From NCBI GenBank assembly GCA_963764365.1, contig CAVXSI010000022.1:258264-322263 (forward strand): a DNA stretch of 64,000 nucleotides. The letters are read 5' to 3'. Numbering within the stretch: the first letter of the stretch is position 1; every line of letters begins with the position of its first letter. The notes under the pieces were generated by a model. It worked only from the letters and a program-made list of their open reading frames with translations. It ran no database searches and was not told where the DNA came from. Below are positions 7,751 through 16,211 of this stretch, piece after piece. This DNA is from VRUE01 sp963764365 (GTDB lineage: Bacteria; Actinomycetota; Thermoleophilia; Solirubrobacterales; 70-9). The position numbers were made by a program, and so were the translations under genes.

Positions 7751-10094
7751 TCACCGGCGCGTCCCTTCGACCTGATCCGGCAGTGAGTGCCAGGCCCGCG
7801 CGGCGGCCTCGAGGTCGAGGCTGACGCCGCGGTCGCCGGCGGCGATCTCGATCGACTCGCCGCCGACCTCGCCGAGCAGGACCGCGCCGAGCGCTTCCAG
7901 CTCGCCGGCATCGCCGCTGAGCAGGAAGCCGCCGCTGCCCTCGCCGAACAGCGCCTCCTCGAGGGAGCAGCCGCGGCTGCGCAGGGGCTGGATGTCGACC
8001 CGGCAGCCGAGGCCGGAGCCGATCGCCGCACTCGGCCAGCGCGCAGGCGAGGCCGCCGTCGCTGACGTCGTGGGCGGAGCGGACCCTGCCGGCGCGGACC
8101 GCCTCGCGGACGACCTCGCAGGCGGCGGCCACGGCGGCGATGTCGGGCCGCGGCAGTCCCATCTCCAGCTCGCCGCGCAGCTTCGCCAGCTCGGTCCCGG
8201 CGAGGGTCGGGGCGAACGGGCCGAGCAGGGCGATCGCATCGCCCTCGCGGGCGAAGGCGCTCGGCGCGGCGCGGCCGGGGTCGGGCAGCTCGCCGACCAT
8301 GCCGACCACCGGGGTCGGGTAGATCGGGCCTTCCGGCCCCTCGTTGTAGAGGGAGACGTTGCCGCCGACGACGGGGACGCCGAGCGCCGTGCAGGCGTCG
8401 GCGAGGCCGCTGACCGAGCGGTCGAGCTGCCAGGCCGGGACCGGCTTCTCCGGGTTGCCGAAGTTGAGGCAGTTGGTCAGGCCGAGCGGCTCGGCGCCGG
8501 CGCAGGCGAGGTTCTGGGCGCACTCGAGCACCGCCTCGACCGTGCCGGCGTAGGGGTCGCAGGCGACCCGCCGGCCGTTGCCGTCGATCGAGACGGCGAT
8601 CGCGTTGCCGGACTCGGGCAGCGCCAGCACCGCCGCGTCGGCCGTATCGCTCGCGGCGGGCCCGCCGCTTCGCGTCCCCTCTCCTCCCGGCCCCGCGCCG
8701 TCCGCGAGCCGACGATCGAGTCGTACTGCTCGAAGGCCCAGCGCTTCGAGGCGACGCTGGGCGAGGCGAGCAGGGCGAGGAGGATCGACCCGGCGCCCGC
8801 AGGGTCGGCGTCCGAGCCGGCTGCCGCCGCGACCCGCGCCGCGAGCACGTCTTCGTTGCCGTAGATCCAGCCCTCCGGCTCGGCCGGCTCGAGGTCGTAG
8901 AGCGGGCAGCCGTCGACCAGCGCCTCGACCGGCATGTCTCCCACCGTCTCGGCGCCGCGCAGGATCCGCACCCGGCCGCTGTCGGTGACGGCGCCGATCT
9001 CCGCCGCCCCGGTCTGCCATTTCTCGCAGACCGCGAGCACCTCCGGCACCCGCGCCGGCTCGACCACGCCCAGCATCCGCTCCTGCGACTCGGAGACCAT
9101 GATCTCGAACGGCTCCATGTCGGCCTCGCGCAGCGGCACCCGGGCGACGTCGATGTCGATCCCGACCCCGCCGGCCGCGGCCATCTCGCCGGCCGAGGAG
9201 GTCAGCCCGGCGGCGCCGAGGTCCTGCAGCGAGACCAGCAGGCCGCGGTCGAGCAGCTCCAGGCAGCACTCCAGCAGCTTCGACTCCTCGAACGGGTCGC
9301 CGATCTGCACCGTCGGCCGCTTCGCCTCGTCGCCCTCGCCGAGCTCGGCCGAGGCCAGCACCGAGGCGCCGCCGATCCCGTCGCGCCCGGTCGAGGCGCC
9401 CATCAGGACGACCGCGTTGCCGACCCCGGCGGCGGCGGCGCGCACCATCGCGTCCTGCCTGGCGATCCCGACGCACATCGCGTTGACCAGGCAGTTGTGC
9501 TCGTAGGGGGCCTCGAAGTAGATCTCGCCGCCGACCGTCGCGCACGCCGATCGAGTTGCCGTAGTGGCCGATCCCGCGCACCGCGCCGTCGAGCAGGTGG
9601 CGCGAGCGGACCGAGTCGAGCTCGCCGAAGCGCAGCGAGTCGAGGATCGCGATCGGCCGCGCGCCGAGCGCGAAGACGTCGCGGAGGATGCCGCCGACCC
9701 CGGTCGCCGCCCCCTCGAACGGCTCGACCGCGCTCGGGTGGTTGTGCGACTCGACCTTGAAGGCGACCGCGTAGCCGCCGCCGACGTCGACCGCGCCGGC
9801 GTTCTCGCCCGGGCCCATCACCACCCGCTCGCCCTCGGTCGGCAGCCGCCGCAGCAGCTTGCGCGAGTGCTTGTAGGAGCAGTGCTCGGACCAGAGCAGG
9901 CTGAACATCGCCAGCTCGACGCCGTTCGGCTCGCGCCCCAGCTTCTCGACGATCAGGTCGTACTCCGAGTCCGTCAGCCCGAGCTCTCGATGCGGCGAGG
10001 ATTCGCTCCCCGCGGAGGGGCCGCGGCCCTCGCCGCCCGCCGTGCCCGCGGCTGCCCGAGCCGAGTGCCCGTCCATGTCCTGCCCGTCAGCCAT
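7751..10094 (-). CDS. purL: PurL phosphoribosylformylglycinamidine synthase II (three frameshifts)
   Basis: PurL is the large subunit of FGAM synthase (small PurL type, with PurQ and PurS). Recognisable blocks in order are LWSEHCSYKHSRKLL, VVMGPGENAGAVD, KVESHNHPSAVEPF (ATP/Mg site), GASTGRDGIGGASV, SLQDLGAAGLTSS, GNVSLYNE and AHDVSDGGLACALAE. They fall in alternating frames, with breaks near 9,545, 8,700 and 8,025. The summed length (about 781 codons) is close to normal. The start ATG overlaps the purQ end by 8 bases. A 40-residue Gly/Ala/Ser-rich N-terminal extension precedes the conserved region. Three independent indels in one essential gene argue for sequence error. Confidence 0.9.
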
Positions 10095-10775
10095 TCGCAG
10101 GAGCGGGGGAGACGGCGGATTTGACGGCTTCGAAGACCCGCAGGCCGTCGGTCGAGCCGGTCAGCGGGTCGACCGCGTGCTCGGGATGCGGCATCAGGCC
10201 GACCACGTTGCCGGCCTCGTTGCGGACGCCGGCGATGTCGCGGGCCGAGCCGTTCGGGTTCTGCCCGGGCGCGTAGCGGAAGGCGACCTGGCCGTTCGCC
10301 TCCAGCGCGTCGAGCATCTCCTCCGGCGCCCAGTACCGCCCTTCCCCGTGCTTGGCCGGAATCGAGAGCGTCTCAGCGGGCAGATCGCTGCATTTCCCCC
10401 CTCGAGTGGGGAAAATGCAGCAACTTCCAGCTCGACCTGGCGGCAGACGAAGCGGAGGCGCTCGTTGAGCAGCAGGGCGCCGGGGAGGAGGCCCGCTTCG
10501 CAGAGGACCTGGAAGCCGTTGCAGATCCCCAGCACCGGGCCGCCGGCCGCGGCGAACGCGGCCACCGCCTCCATCGCCGGCGAGAAGCGGGCGATCGCGC
10601 CGGCCCGCAGGTAGTCGCCGTAGGAGAAGCCGCCGGGGACGACGACCGCGTCGACCTCGCCGAGCGCGGGCTCGTCGTGCCAGATCAGCCGCGCCTCGCC
10701 GCCGGCCAGCTCGCAGGCGTGCAGGGCGTCCCGCTCGTCGCAGGAGCCGGGGAACTGGAGCACGCCCCACTTCAT
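10087..10775 (-). CDS. purQ: PurQ glutaminase subunit of FGAM synthase (frameshifted at a hairpin)
   Basis: PurQ supplies ammonia from glutamine to PurL. The N-terminal frame has MKWGVLQFPGSCDERD, PGGFSYGDYLRAG and the nucleophile motif GICNGFQVLCEAG. The C-terminal frame has IPAKHGEGRYW and LMPHPEHAVD, supplying the catalytic His and Glu. The frames switch near 10,387-10,421, inside a palindrome. Total length (about 229 codons) is normal. The start ATG at 10775 has a good ribosome site (ggaggagg, 6 bases upstream). The gene lies between purS and purL, matching the purS-purQ-purL order of actinobacteria. Confidence 0.9.
10387..10421. repeat. Palindrome inside purQ at the frameshift
   Basis: Arms gctgcattt (10387-10395) and aaatgcagc (10413-10421) extend inward through runs of C and G (ccccc / gggg) around ctcgag. 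The palindrome lies exactly where the purQ frame breaks, and the unequal C/G runs could be where a base is miscounted. Relative to PurQ proteins the local length is normal, so it replaces rather than adds residues. Confidence 0.6.
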
Positions 10776-10859
10776 ATAGCGCCTCCTCCTCCGCTCCCAC
10801 AAATCCCTGAGGAATCGGATATGGACAGGGATTCGTTCCCGCGCCCGGGGTCGGCTTGG

Positions 10860-11081
10860 TCAGGCATCAATCTGCTGGATCTCGAAGTCCTCGATCAGCG
10901 GGTTGGCGAGCAGCTTCTCGCACAGCTCCGGCAGCCGCGACGGGTCGTCGGCCTCGAGCTCGACCATGCGGCCGACCTGGACGTGCCCGACCCCCTCGAA
11001 GCCGAGCGCCGGCAGCGCCCGCTCGACCGCCTTGCCCTGCGGGTCGAGGATCCCCTCCTTCGGCCGGATCAGGACCCGCAT
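10860..11081 (-). CDS. purS: PurS subunit of FGAM synthase
   Basis: This 73-residue protein has the usual PurS length and pattern (MRVLIRPKEGILDPQGKAVE, then a GxxHVQVGRMVELE strand and a C-terminal ...IEDFEIQ). PurS dimers bridge PurL and PurQ in the FGAM synthase complex. The ATG at 11081 lies 8 bases after the purC stop. About 85 bp separate it from purQ. The reading frame is open far upstream inside purC, so the start was chosen by homology to family N-termini. Confidence 0.92.
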   Translation of the reverse strand: MRVLIRPKEGILDPQGKAVERALPALGFEGVGHVQVGRMVELEADDPSRLPELCEKLLANPLIEDFEIQQIDA

Positions 11082-11089
11082 GCGCGGCA

Positions 11090-11941
11090 CTAGAACGAGC
11101 GCTCCGCGATCCGCTCGTAGGCCTCGACGTACTTCGCCCGCGTCTGCTCGATCACGTCGGGCGGCAGCTCCGGCGCCGGCGGCCTGTGATCCCAGCCGGC
11201 GGCGTCGGCCCAGTCGCGGACGAACTGCTTGTCGAAGGACGGCTGCGTGCTGCCGGGCTCGTAGCGGTCGGCCGGCCAGAAGCGCGAGGAGTCGGGGGTC
11301 AGCACCTCGTCGCCGAGGACGATCTCGGCCCCGGCGTGGCGGCCGAACTCGAACTTGGTGTCGGCGAGGACGATCCCCCGCTCCGCCGCGTGTTCCGCGC
11401 CGCGCGTGTAGACCTCGATCGAGAGCCGCCGCAGCTCCTCCATCAGCGCCCGGTCGCCGACGATCTCCGCCGCCCGCTCGAAGTCGACGTTCTCGTCGTG
11501 GTCGCCGATCTCGGCCTTGGTCGCCGGGGTGAAGATCGGCTCCGGCAGCTGGTCGGACTCGAGCAGGCCCGGCGGCAGCTCGATCCCGCAGACCGCGCCG
11601 CCCGCCTTGTATTCCTTCCAGCCCGACCCCGACAGGTAGCCCCGCACCACGCACTCGACCGGGTACATCTCCAGCCGCCGCACCCGCATCGCCCGTTCGG
11701 CGACCTCCTCCGGCACGTCGGCGGAGAGGAAGTGGTTGGGGACGATGTCGCCGGTCAGCTCGAACCAGAATTCGGAGATCCGGTTCAGCACCTTGCCCTT
11801 GTCGGGGACCGGCGTCGGCATCACCACGTCGTAGATCGAGATCCGGTCCGAGGCGACCATCAACAGGTCGTCCTCCCACTCGTAGATCTCCCGCACCTTC
11901 CCCGACGAGTGCAGCTTCAGATCGGCGACAGCGGTCGACAC
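11090..11941 (-). CDS. purC: PurC SAICAR synthetase
   Basis: This 283-residue protein catalyses ATP-dependent addition of aspartate to CAIR. Family features include SSGKVREIYEW (nucleotide-binding start), VASDRISIYDVVMPTPVPDKG, ECVVRGYLSGSGWKEY and LADTKFEFG. The eukaryote/actinobacterial long form fits the length. The start is taken as GTG at 11941, giving VSTAVADLKLHSSGKVRE. The frame continues upstream through a repeat-rich spacer that does not look like protein. It is the first gene of the minus-strand purC-S-Q-L-F-N-H run, divergent from the P450. Confidence 0.94.
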   Translation of the reverse strand: MSTAVADLKLHSSGKVREIYEWEDDLLMVASDRISIYDVVMPTPVPDKGKVLNRISEFWFELTGDIVPNHFLSADVPEEVAERAMRVRRLEMYPVECVVRGYLSGSGWKEYKAGGAVCGIELPPGLLESDQLPEPIFTPATKAEIGDHDENVDFERAAEIVGDRALMEELRRLSIEVYTRGAEHAAERGIVLADTKFEFGRHAGAEIVLGDEVLTPDSSRFWPADRYEPGSTQPSFDKQFVRDWADAAGWDHRPPAPELPPDVIEQTRAKYVEAYERIAERSF

Positions 11942-11969
11942 GAACGCGATGCTAGCTACCCCGGGGGCG

Positions 11970-12154
11970 GAGGGTGTCTCCCTTGCTGTCGGGCGGAGGC
12001 TGCAGAGGGTGTGCCCTTGCGGACGGGCGGAGGGGTGCAGGGGGTGTCCCTCCGGCAGCGGCGTCCTCTTTCTCGCCCCAAACACGATCTCGGACGGCCG
12101 GCAACGCTCCAGGCGAGAAACCCAGCAAGGGAGGGACACCCCCTGCAACCTCCC
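11970..12154. repeat. 35-bp tandem repeats with inverted copy in purC-P450 spacer
   Basis: Two adjacent 35-bp units (11970-12004 and 12005-12039) share gagggtgt, cccttgc, gggcggagg and tgca. A third partial unit, gggggtgtccctcc, starts at 12040, and an inverted relative, agcaagggagggacacccc, lies at 12124-12142. Promoters for purC (minus) and the P450 (plus) should lie in this 271-bp spacer, but I see no clear -35/-10 pair. Confidence 0.65.
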
Positions 12155-12212
12155 TCGCCCCGACCGACGCTCACCGACTGGCTCGCCGGCCAATTCTGCG
12201 AAACTACCCGCC

Positions 12213-13543
12213 GTGCCGCTCCCCCCGGAACCGAGGTCCCCACCGCTCGTCCAGACGCTCAGGTGGAGCTTCCGCCCGCTGCCCTTCATGCAGCAGTGCC
12301 GCGAGCGCTACGGCGACAACTTCAGCGTCAAGTTCCTCGGCTTCGAGCGGCCGATGGTGATGATCTCCGACCCGGCGGCGATCAAGGCCCTCTACACCGA
12401 GCGCTCGCACGGCCTGCCGCCGGGCCGCAACATCGTGCTCGAGCCGATCCTCGGCTCGCGCTCGCTGCTGCTGCTCGAGGGCGACGAGCACCTTGCCCGC
12501 CGCAAGCTGATGCTGCCGCCTTCCACGGCGAGCGGATGCGCTCCTACGAGCCGATCCTCGCCGAGATCGTCGCCGCCGAGATCGACTCCTGGCCGCTCGG
12601 CGAGGAGTTCGCGATCCACCCGCGGATGCAGTCGATCACCCTGGAGCTGATCCTCCGCGTCGTCTTCGGTGTCGCCGACGGGCCGCGGCTGGAGCGCCTG
12701 CGCGGGATGCTGAGCCGGGTGCTGGCGGAAACCGCCTCGCCCTGGACGCAGCTGATCGGGCTCGCCTCGCGCCGCTTCGGCGGCCGCGGGCCGTGGGCCA
12801 AGTTCGAGGGCCAGCTGCGGGAAGTCGACGACCTGCTCTACGCCGAGATCGCCGAGCGCCGCGCCGCCGGCGGGCTCGAGGAGCGCGGCGACATCCTCTC
12901 GGCGCTGATGCTCGCCCGCTTCGAGGACGGCGAGGCGATGAGCGACGCCGAGCTGCGCGACCAGCTGCTGACCCTGCTGCTGGCCGGCCACGAGACGACC
13001 GCGACCGCGCTCGCCTGGAGCTTCGACCTGCTGCTGCGCCACCCGCGCGAGCTGGGCCGCCTGCGCGACTCGCTCGAGGCCGGCGAGGACGACTACCTGC
13101 GGGCGGCGATCACCGAGTCGCTGCGGCTGCGCCCGGTGGTGCCGCTGGCCGGCCGCCGCCTCGCCACCGACCTGGTCGCCGGCGACGTCGACCTGCCGGC
13201 CGGCACCGACGTCACCCCGGCGATCTGGCTGACCCACACCCGCGCCGACGTCTACCCCGAGCCCTTCGCCTTCCGCCCCGAGCGCTTCCTCGAGGAGGGC
13301 CCCGACACCTACTCCTGGATCCCCTACGGCGGCGGCATCCGCCGCTGCCTCGGCGCCTCCTTCGCCGAGTTCGAGATGCGGATCGTCCTGCGCGAGGTGC
13401 TGACCCGCTGCGAGCTGCGCAAGGCCGACCCGGCACCGGAGAAGATCGGCCGCCGCAACATCACCCTCTCGCCGCGCGCCGGCACCCCGGTCGTCCTCGC
13501 CGCCCGCCACCCGGCCGGCGAGCGCGACCTCGTCGCCGCCTAG
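12213..13543 (+). CDS. Cytochrome P450 (frameshifted)
   Basis: A heme monooxygenase of unknown substrate. The I-helix oxygen-binding motif LAGHETTATA, the K-helix ESLRLRP (ExxR), the PERF motif (FRPERFLEE) and the heme-ligand loop YGGGIRRCLGASFAEFEMR are all present. The N-terminal part (RERYGDNFSVKFLGF, HEHLARRKLMLPP region) is in a different frame from the rest. One missing base near 12,520 restores LMLPP-FHGERM. The total of about 444 codons is normal for a bacterial P450. GTG at 12213 is the likeliest start. It transcribes away from purC and its stop lies at the edge of a large palindrome. Confidence 0.88.
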
Positions 13544-13700
13544 CCTGAATCCACCGAGGTCGGCGAGGCTCCCCGCTTCGCAGGCCGAGTCGGGGGCCGG
13601 TTCCCGCTCACCCAGGTAGTGGTGCTACCCGGGTGGAGGGAAGTGGCTCCCGGCGAAGGGATGCGGAGTGGAGAGGCCGGCGAGATCGGTGGATTCAGGC
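13543..13700. repeat. 158-bp imperfect palindrome between convergent genes
   Basis: Outer arms gcctgaatccaccga (13543-13557) and tcggtggattcaggc (13686-13700) are perfect 15-bp complements. Inner sequence pairs imperfectly down to acccaggtag/ctacccgggt around a tggtg apex. The P450 stop codon touches the left arm. The palindrome lies between the plus-strand P450 and the minus-strand thioredoxin-fold gene, a position suited to two-way termination. Confidence 0.75.
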
Positions 13701-13769
13701 TTAGACCTGCCGTCGAGTCAATCGCCCACTATCGGGGGATAAGCCCCGGCAGGTCCGGCGGAGCCGGCT

Positions 13770-14066
13770 TCAGGCGCCGGTCTTGGCGTGGGGGTGTTCC
13801 TTCGCCCAGCGGGCGATCGTGCCGGAGCCGGAGACCACCTCGCCGTCGTCGAGCACCAGGATCGGCACCTCGTTGCTGCCGCTCAGCTTCTTGACCTCGG
13901 CCCGGTCGGCGTCGCGGTTGCCCCAGGTCCAGAGCGCCATCCGGTAGCCGCCGACGGTCCGCAGCTCGTACTCGTACCCGGCGGCGTCGAGCGCCTTGCC
14001 CGCCTTGGCGCACGGATGCGCGAAGGCTGGCCCCGTCGTCTTCTGCCCGCAGGTGTAGAGGATCAC
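13770..14066 (-). CDS. Small thioredoxin-fold (glutaredoxin/GST N-domain-like) protein
   Basis: This 98-residue protein begins MILYTCGQKT, a beta strand followed by a single-Cys redox-type turn, then has a helix, ELRTVGGYR, and the cis-Pro segment NEVPILVLDDGEVVSGSGTI. The E/D-S-G-S/T pattern after the cis-Pro is typical of glutathione S-transferase N-terminal domains. No C-terminal GST helical domain follows. The first motif reads CGQK rather than CPYC, so only one thiol is present there. The substrate is unknown. It lies 78 bp downstream of purB, beyond a hairpin, so co-transcription is possible. Confidence 0.7.
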   Translation of the reverse strand: MILYTCGQKTTGPAFAHPCAKAGKALDAAGYEYELRTVGGYRMALWTWGNRDADRAEVKKLSGSNEVPILVLDDGEVVSGSGTIARWAKEHPHAKTGA

Positions 14067-14083
14067 GCGGGTGAACCCTACTC

Positions 14084-14134
14084 CGCTCCGCTGTTCCTTT
14101 GCCCGACATAGCGCCGCAAAGGAACAGCGGAGCG
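14084..14134. repeat. 19-bp perfect palindrome, GCTAT-loop group
   Basis: Arms cgctccgctgttcctttgc (14084-14102) and gcaaaggaacagcggagcg (14116-14134) pair perfectly around ccgacatagcgcc. Read on the minus strand the loop is ggcgctatgtcgg. The stem sequence differs from the hairpins at 23,621 and 36,098, but all three share the GCTAT loop, and each sits between two minus-strand genes. Confidence 0.7.
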
Positions 14135-14143
14135 TTGTTTTGC

Positions 14144-15424
14144 TCAGCGCAGGGCTTCGAGGCGCTCGAGGACCGCGGGGACGTGGGTCAGGTAGGCGCT
14201 GTAGTCGAAGACGGCGTCGAGGTCGAGGTCGGGGGCCGCCTCGGCGAGCAGGTCGCGGAAGTGGGTGCCGGTGTCCCAGGCTCGCTGGGCGTTCTCCTGG
14301 ACGATCCGGTAGGCCTCGTCGCGGCTGAGGCCCGACTCGACCAGGGCGGTCAGGGCGCGCTGGCTGAACAGGGCGCCGTGGGTCAGCTCGAGGTTCTCGC
14401 GCATCCGCTCGGCGCGGATCGTCATCTCGGCGGCGACGCCGGTCGCCAGGCTCTGCATGTAGTCGAGGCCGATCGTCGCGTCGGGGAGGATCACCCGCTC
14501 GGCGCCGGAGTGGGAGATGTCGCGCTCGTGCCAGAGGGCGACGTTCTCGAGTCCGGCCTGGGCGTAGCCGCGCAGGACCCGGGCCAGGCCGGTGATCCGC
14601 TCGGTGCGGATCGGGTTGCGCTTGTGCGGCATCGCCGAGGAGCCCTTCTGGCCGGCGCCGAATGGCTCCTCGACCTCGCGCACCTCGGTTCGCTGCAGGT
14701 TGCGCACCTCGGTCGCGAAGCGCTCCAGGCCGGCGCCGGCGACGGCGATCGCCGAGGTCAGCACGGCGTGGCGGTCGCGCGGGACGACCTGCGTGGCGAC
14801 GTCCTCGCGGCGCAGCCCGAGCCGCTCCATCACCCGCGCCTCGACCGCCGGCGGCACCGAGGCGTAGGTGCCGACCGCGCCGGAGAGCTTGCCGACGCGC
14901 AGCTGCTCGAAGGCGTCGGCGAGGCGGGTGAGGTTGCGGTCGGCCTCGAAGGCGAAGCCGGCGAGGCGGAGGCCGAAGCTGGTCGGCTCGGCGTGGACCC
15001 CGTGGGTGCGGCCGACGCTGAGCGTGTCGCGCTGCTCCAGCGCCCGATCGATCAGCGCGTCGCGGTAGGCGCGGGCGCCGGCGACGACGATCTCGCCCGC
15101 CTGGCCCAGCTGCAGCGCCAGCGCCGTGTCGAGCACGTCGGAGGAGGTGAGGCCGTAGTGGACCCAGCGCCCGTGCTCGCCGACCGAGCCGGCGACCACG
15201 TCGACGAAGGCGGCGACGTCATGGTCGGTCACCCGCTCCCGCTCGGCGACCGCATCGACGGTGAAGGACGCTCGCTCCCGGCACGCTTCCGCAGCTCGCA
15301 AAGGAACGACGCCCTGCTCCGCCCAGGCCTCCGTTGCCGCCAGCTCCACCTCCAGCCAGCACTCAAGCTTGCGTTGCTGCGACCAGACCTCGCCGATCTC
15401 CTGGCGCGTGTACCGGGGGATCAA
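14144..15424 (-). CDS. purB: Adenylosuccinate lyase PurB
   Basis: This 426-residue enzyme of the aspartase/fumarase superfamily cleaves SAICAR and adenylosuccinate. Visible hallmarks are MIPRYTRQEIGEVWSQQ at the N-terminus, the H-containing TSSDVLDTALALQ, GRTHGVHAEPT (catalytic His region), and the signature loop GSSAMPHKRNPI near residue 265. Length is normal for the bacterial short form. It is transcribed on the minus strand after purE, separated by a 253-bp repeat-containing spacer. No frameshift is seen. Confidence 0.96.
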   Translation of the reverse strand: MIPRYTRQEIGEVWSQQRKLECWLEVELAATEAWAEQGVVPLRAAEACRERASFTVDAVAERERVTDHDVAAFVDVVAGSVGEHGRWVHYGLTSSDVLDTALALQLGQAGEIVVAGARAYRDALIDRALEQRDTLSVGRTHGVHAEPTSFGLRLAGFAFEADRNLTRLADAFEQLRVGKLSGAVGTYASVPPAVEARVMERLGLRREDVATQVVPRDRHAVLTSAIAVAGAGLERFATEVRNLQRTEVREVEEPFGAGQKGSSAMPHKRNPIRTERITGLARVLRGYAQAGLENVALWHERDISHSGAERVILPDATIGLDYMQSLATGVAAEMTIRAERMRENLELTHGALFSQRALTALVESGLSRDEAYRIVQENAQRAWDTGTHFRDLLAEAAPDLDLDAVFDYSAYLTHVPAVLERLEALR

Positions 15425-15571
15425 CCAGTACCTCCCCTCGGGCGGGAGGTGTCGGGTGGGGGTGTCCGGCGCCGCGCGGAGTCTGCGGAGGGCAAGGCCC
15501 CGACCCTATCTCCGGTCTGTCCCGTCGCCCGGAGCAGATCGCAGCGCAAGCCGGGCACCCCCACCCGGCGC

Positions 15572-15669
15572 CAGGACCCGCCCGCCTGGACGGCTGGAGT
15601 CGCGCCATGACAGGACCCGCCCGCCTGGACGGCTGGAGTCGCGCCATGACAGGACCCGCCCGCCGGGAG
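15572..15669. repeat. 39-bp tandem direct repeat (2.5 copies)
   Basis: The unit begins caggacccgcccgcctgga and continues cggctggagtcgcgccatga. Copies lie at 15572-15610 and 15611-15649, and a third breaks off after about 15 bases. The 253-bp purB-purE spacer also has gggtgggggtgtccggcgcc facing gggcacccccacccggcgcc (an inverted pair around 15,455-15,571). The words acaggacccgc also occur in the grpE repeats. I see no gene here. Confidence 0.75.
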
Positions 15670-15677
15670 CATCTCGG

Positions 15678-16187
15678 TCATGCGTTCAAGATTCTGACAG
15701 CGAGCAGGCCGGCGTTTTTGGCGCCGTCGACGGCGACGCAGGCGACGGGCACCCCCGGCGGCATCTGCACCGCCGAGAGCAGCGCGTCGAGGCCGCCGAG
15801 GCTCTTGCCGAGGATCGGCACGCCGATCACCGGCAGGTCGGTGTGGGCCGCGGCCACGCCGGGCAGCGCCGCCGACATCCCCGCCCCGGCGATGATCGCC
15901 CGCAGCCCGCGCAGGCGCGCGTTCTGGCAGTACTCGCGGACCAGCTCGGGGTCGCGGTGGGCGCTCATCACCCGCACCTCGTAGCGGATGCCCGCCTCGT
16001 GCAGGACCGCGCCCGCCGGCTGCATCTTCGGCTTGTCGTTCTTCGAGCCCATGATGATCCCGACGTGGGGCTCGTCGACGTCGATCTCCTCGAACGCCTC
16101 TTCGACCGCCGGGATTGCGGTTGCCCGGCTCGACTCGGCCGCCGGGGTCGGATCGCTCGGCTGCGGCTCTTCTGAGATCTCGCTCAT
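15678..16187 (-). CDS. purE: PurE N5-CAIR mutase
   Basis: This 169-residue protein converts N5-CAIR to CAIR. The PurE core starts at about residue 42 with VGIIMGSKNDKPKMQPA. The catalytic SAHRDPE loop and the glycine-rich IIAGAGMSAALPGVAAAHT and GKSLGGLDALLSAVQMP segments are intact. A 40-residue acidic, low-complexity N-terminal extension precedes the core, and a later start is possible. No purK is in the window. The gene follows purD by 24 bp and precedes purB. Confidence 0.94.
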   Translation of the reverse strand: MSEISEEPQPSDPTPAAESSRATAIPAVEEAFEEIDVDEPHVGIIMGSKNDKPKMQPAGAVLHEAGIRYEVRVMSAHRDPELVREYCQNARLRGLRAIIAGAGMSAALPGVAAAHTDLPVIGVPILGKSLGGLDALLSAVQMPPGVPVACVAVDGAKNAGLLAVRILNA

Positions 16188-16211
16188 CCCTTCCTCTCTA
16201 CTGGGTTCGTG

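Noticed and set aside
15363..15681. Minus-strand frames over the 39-bp repeats
   Set aside because: Their repeated peptide arises from the DNA repeat; composition (Gly/Ala/Arg) and frame choice look random.
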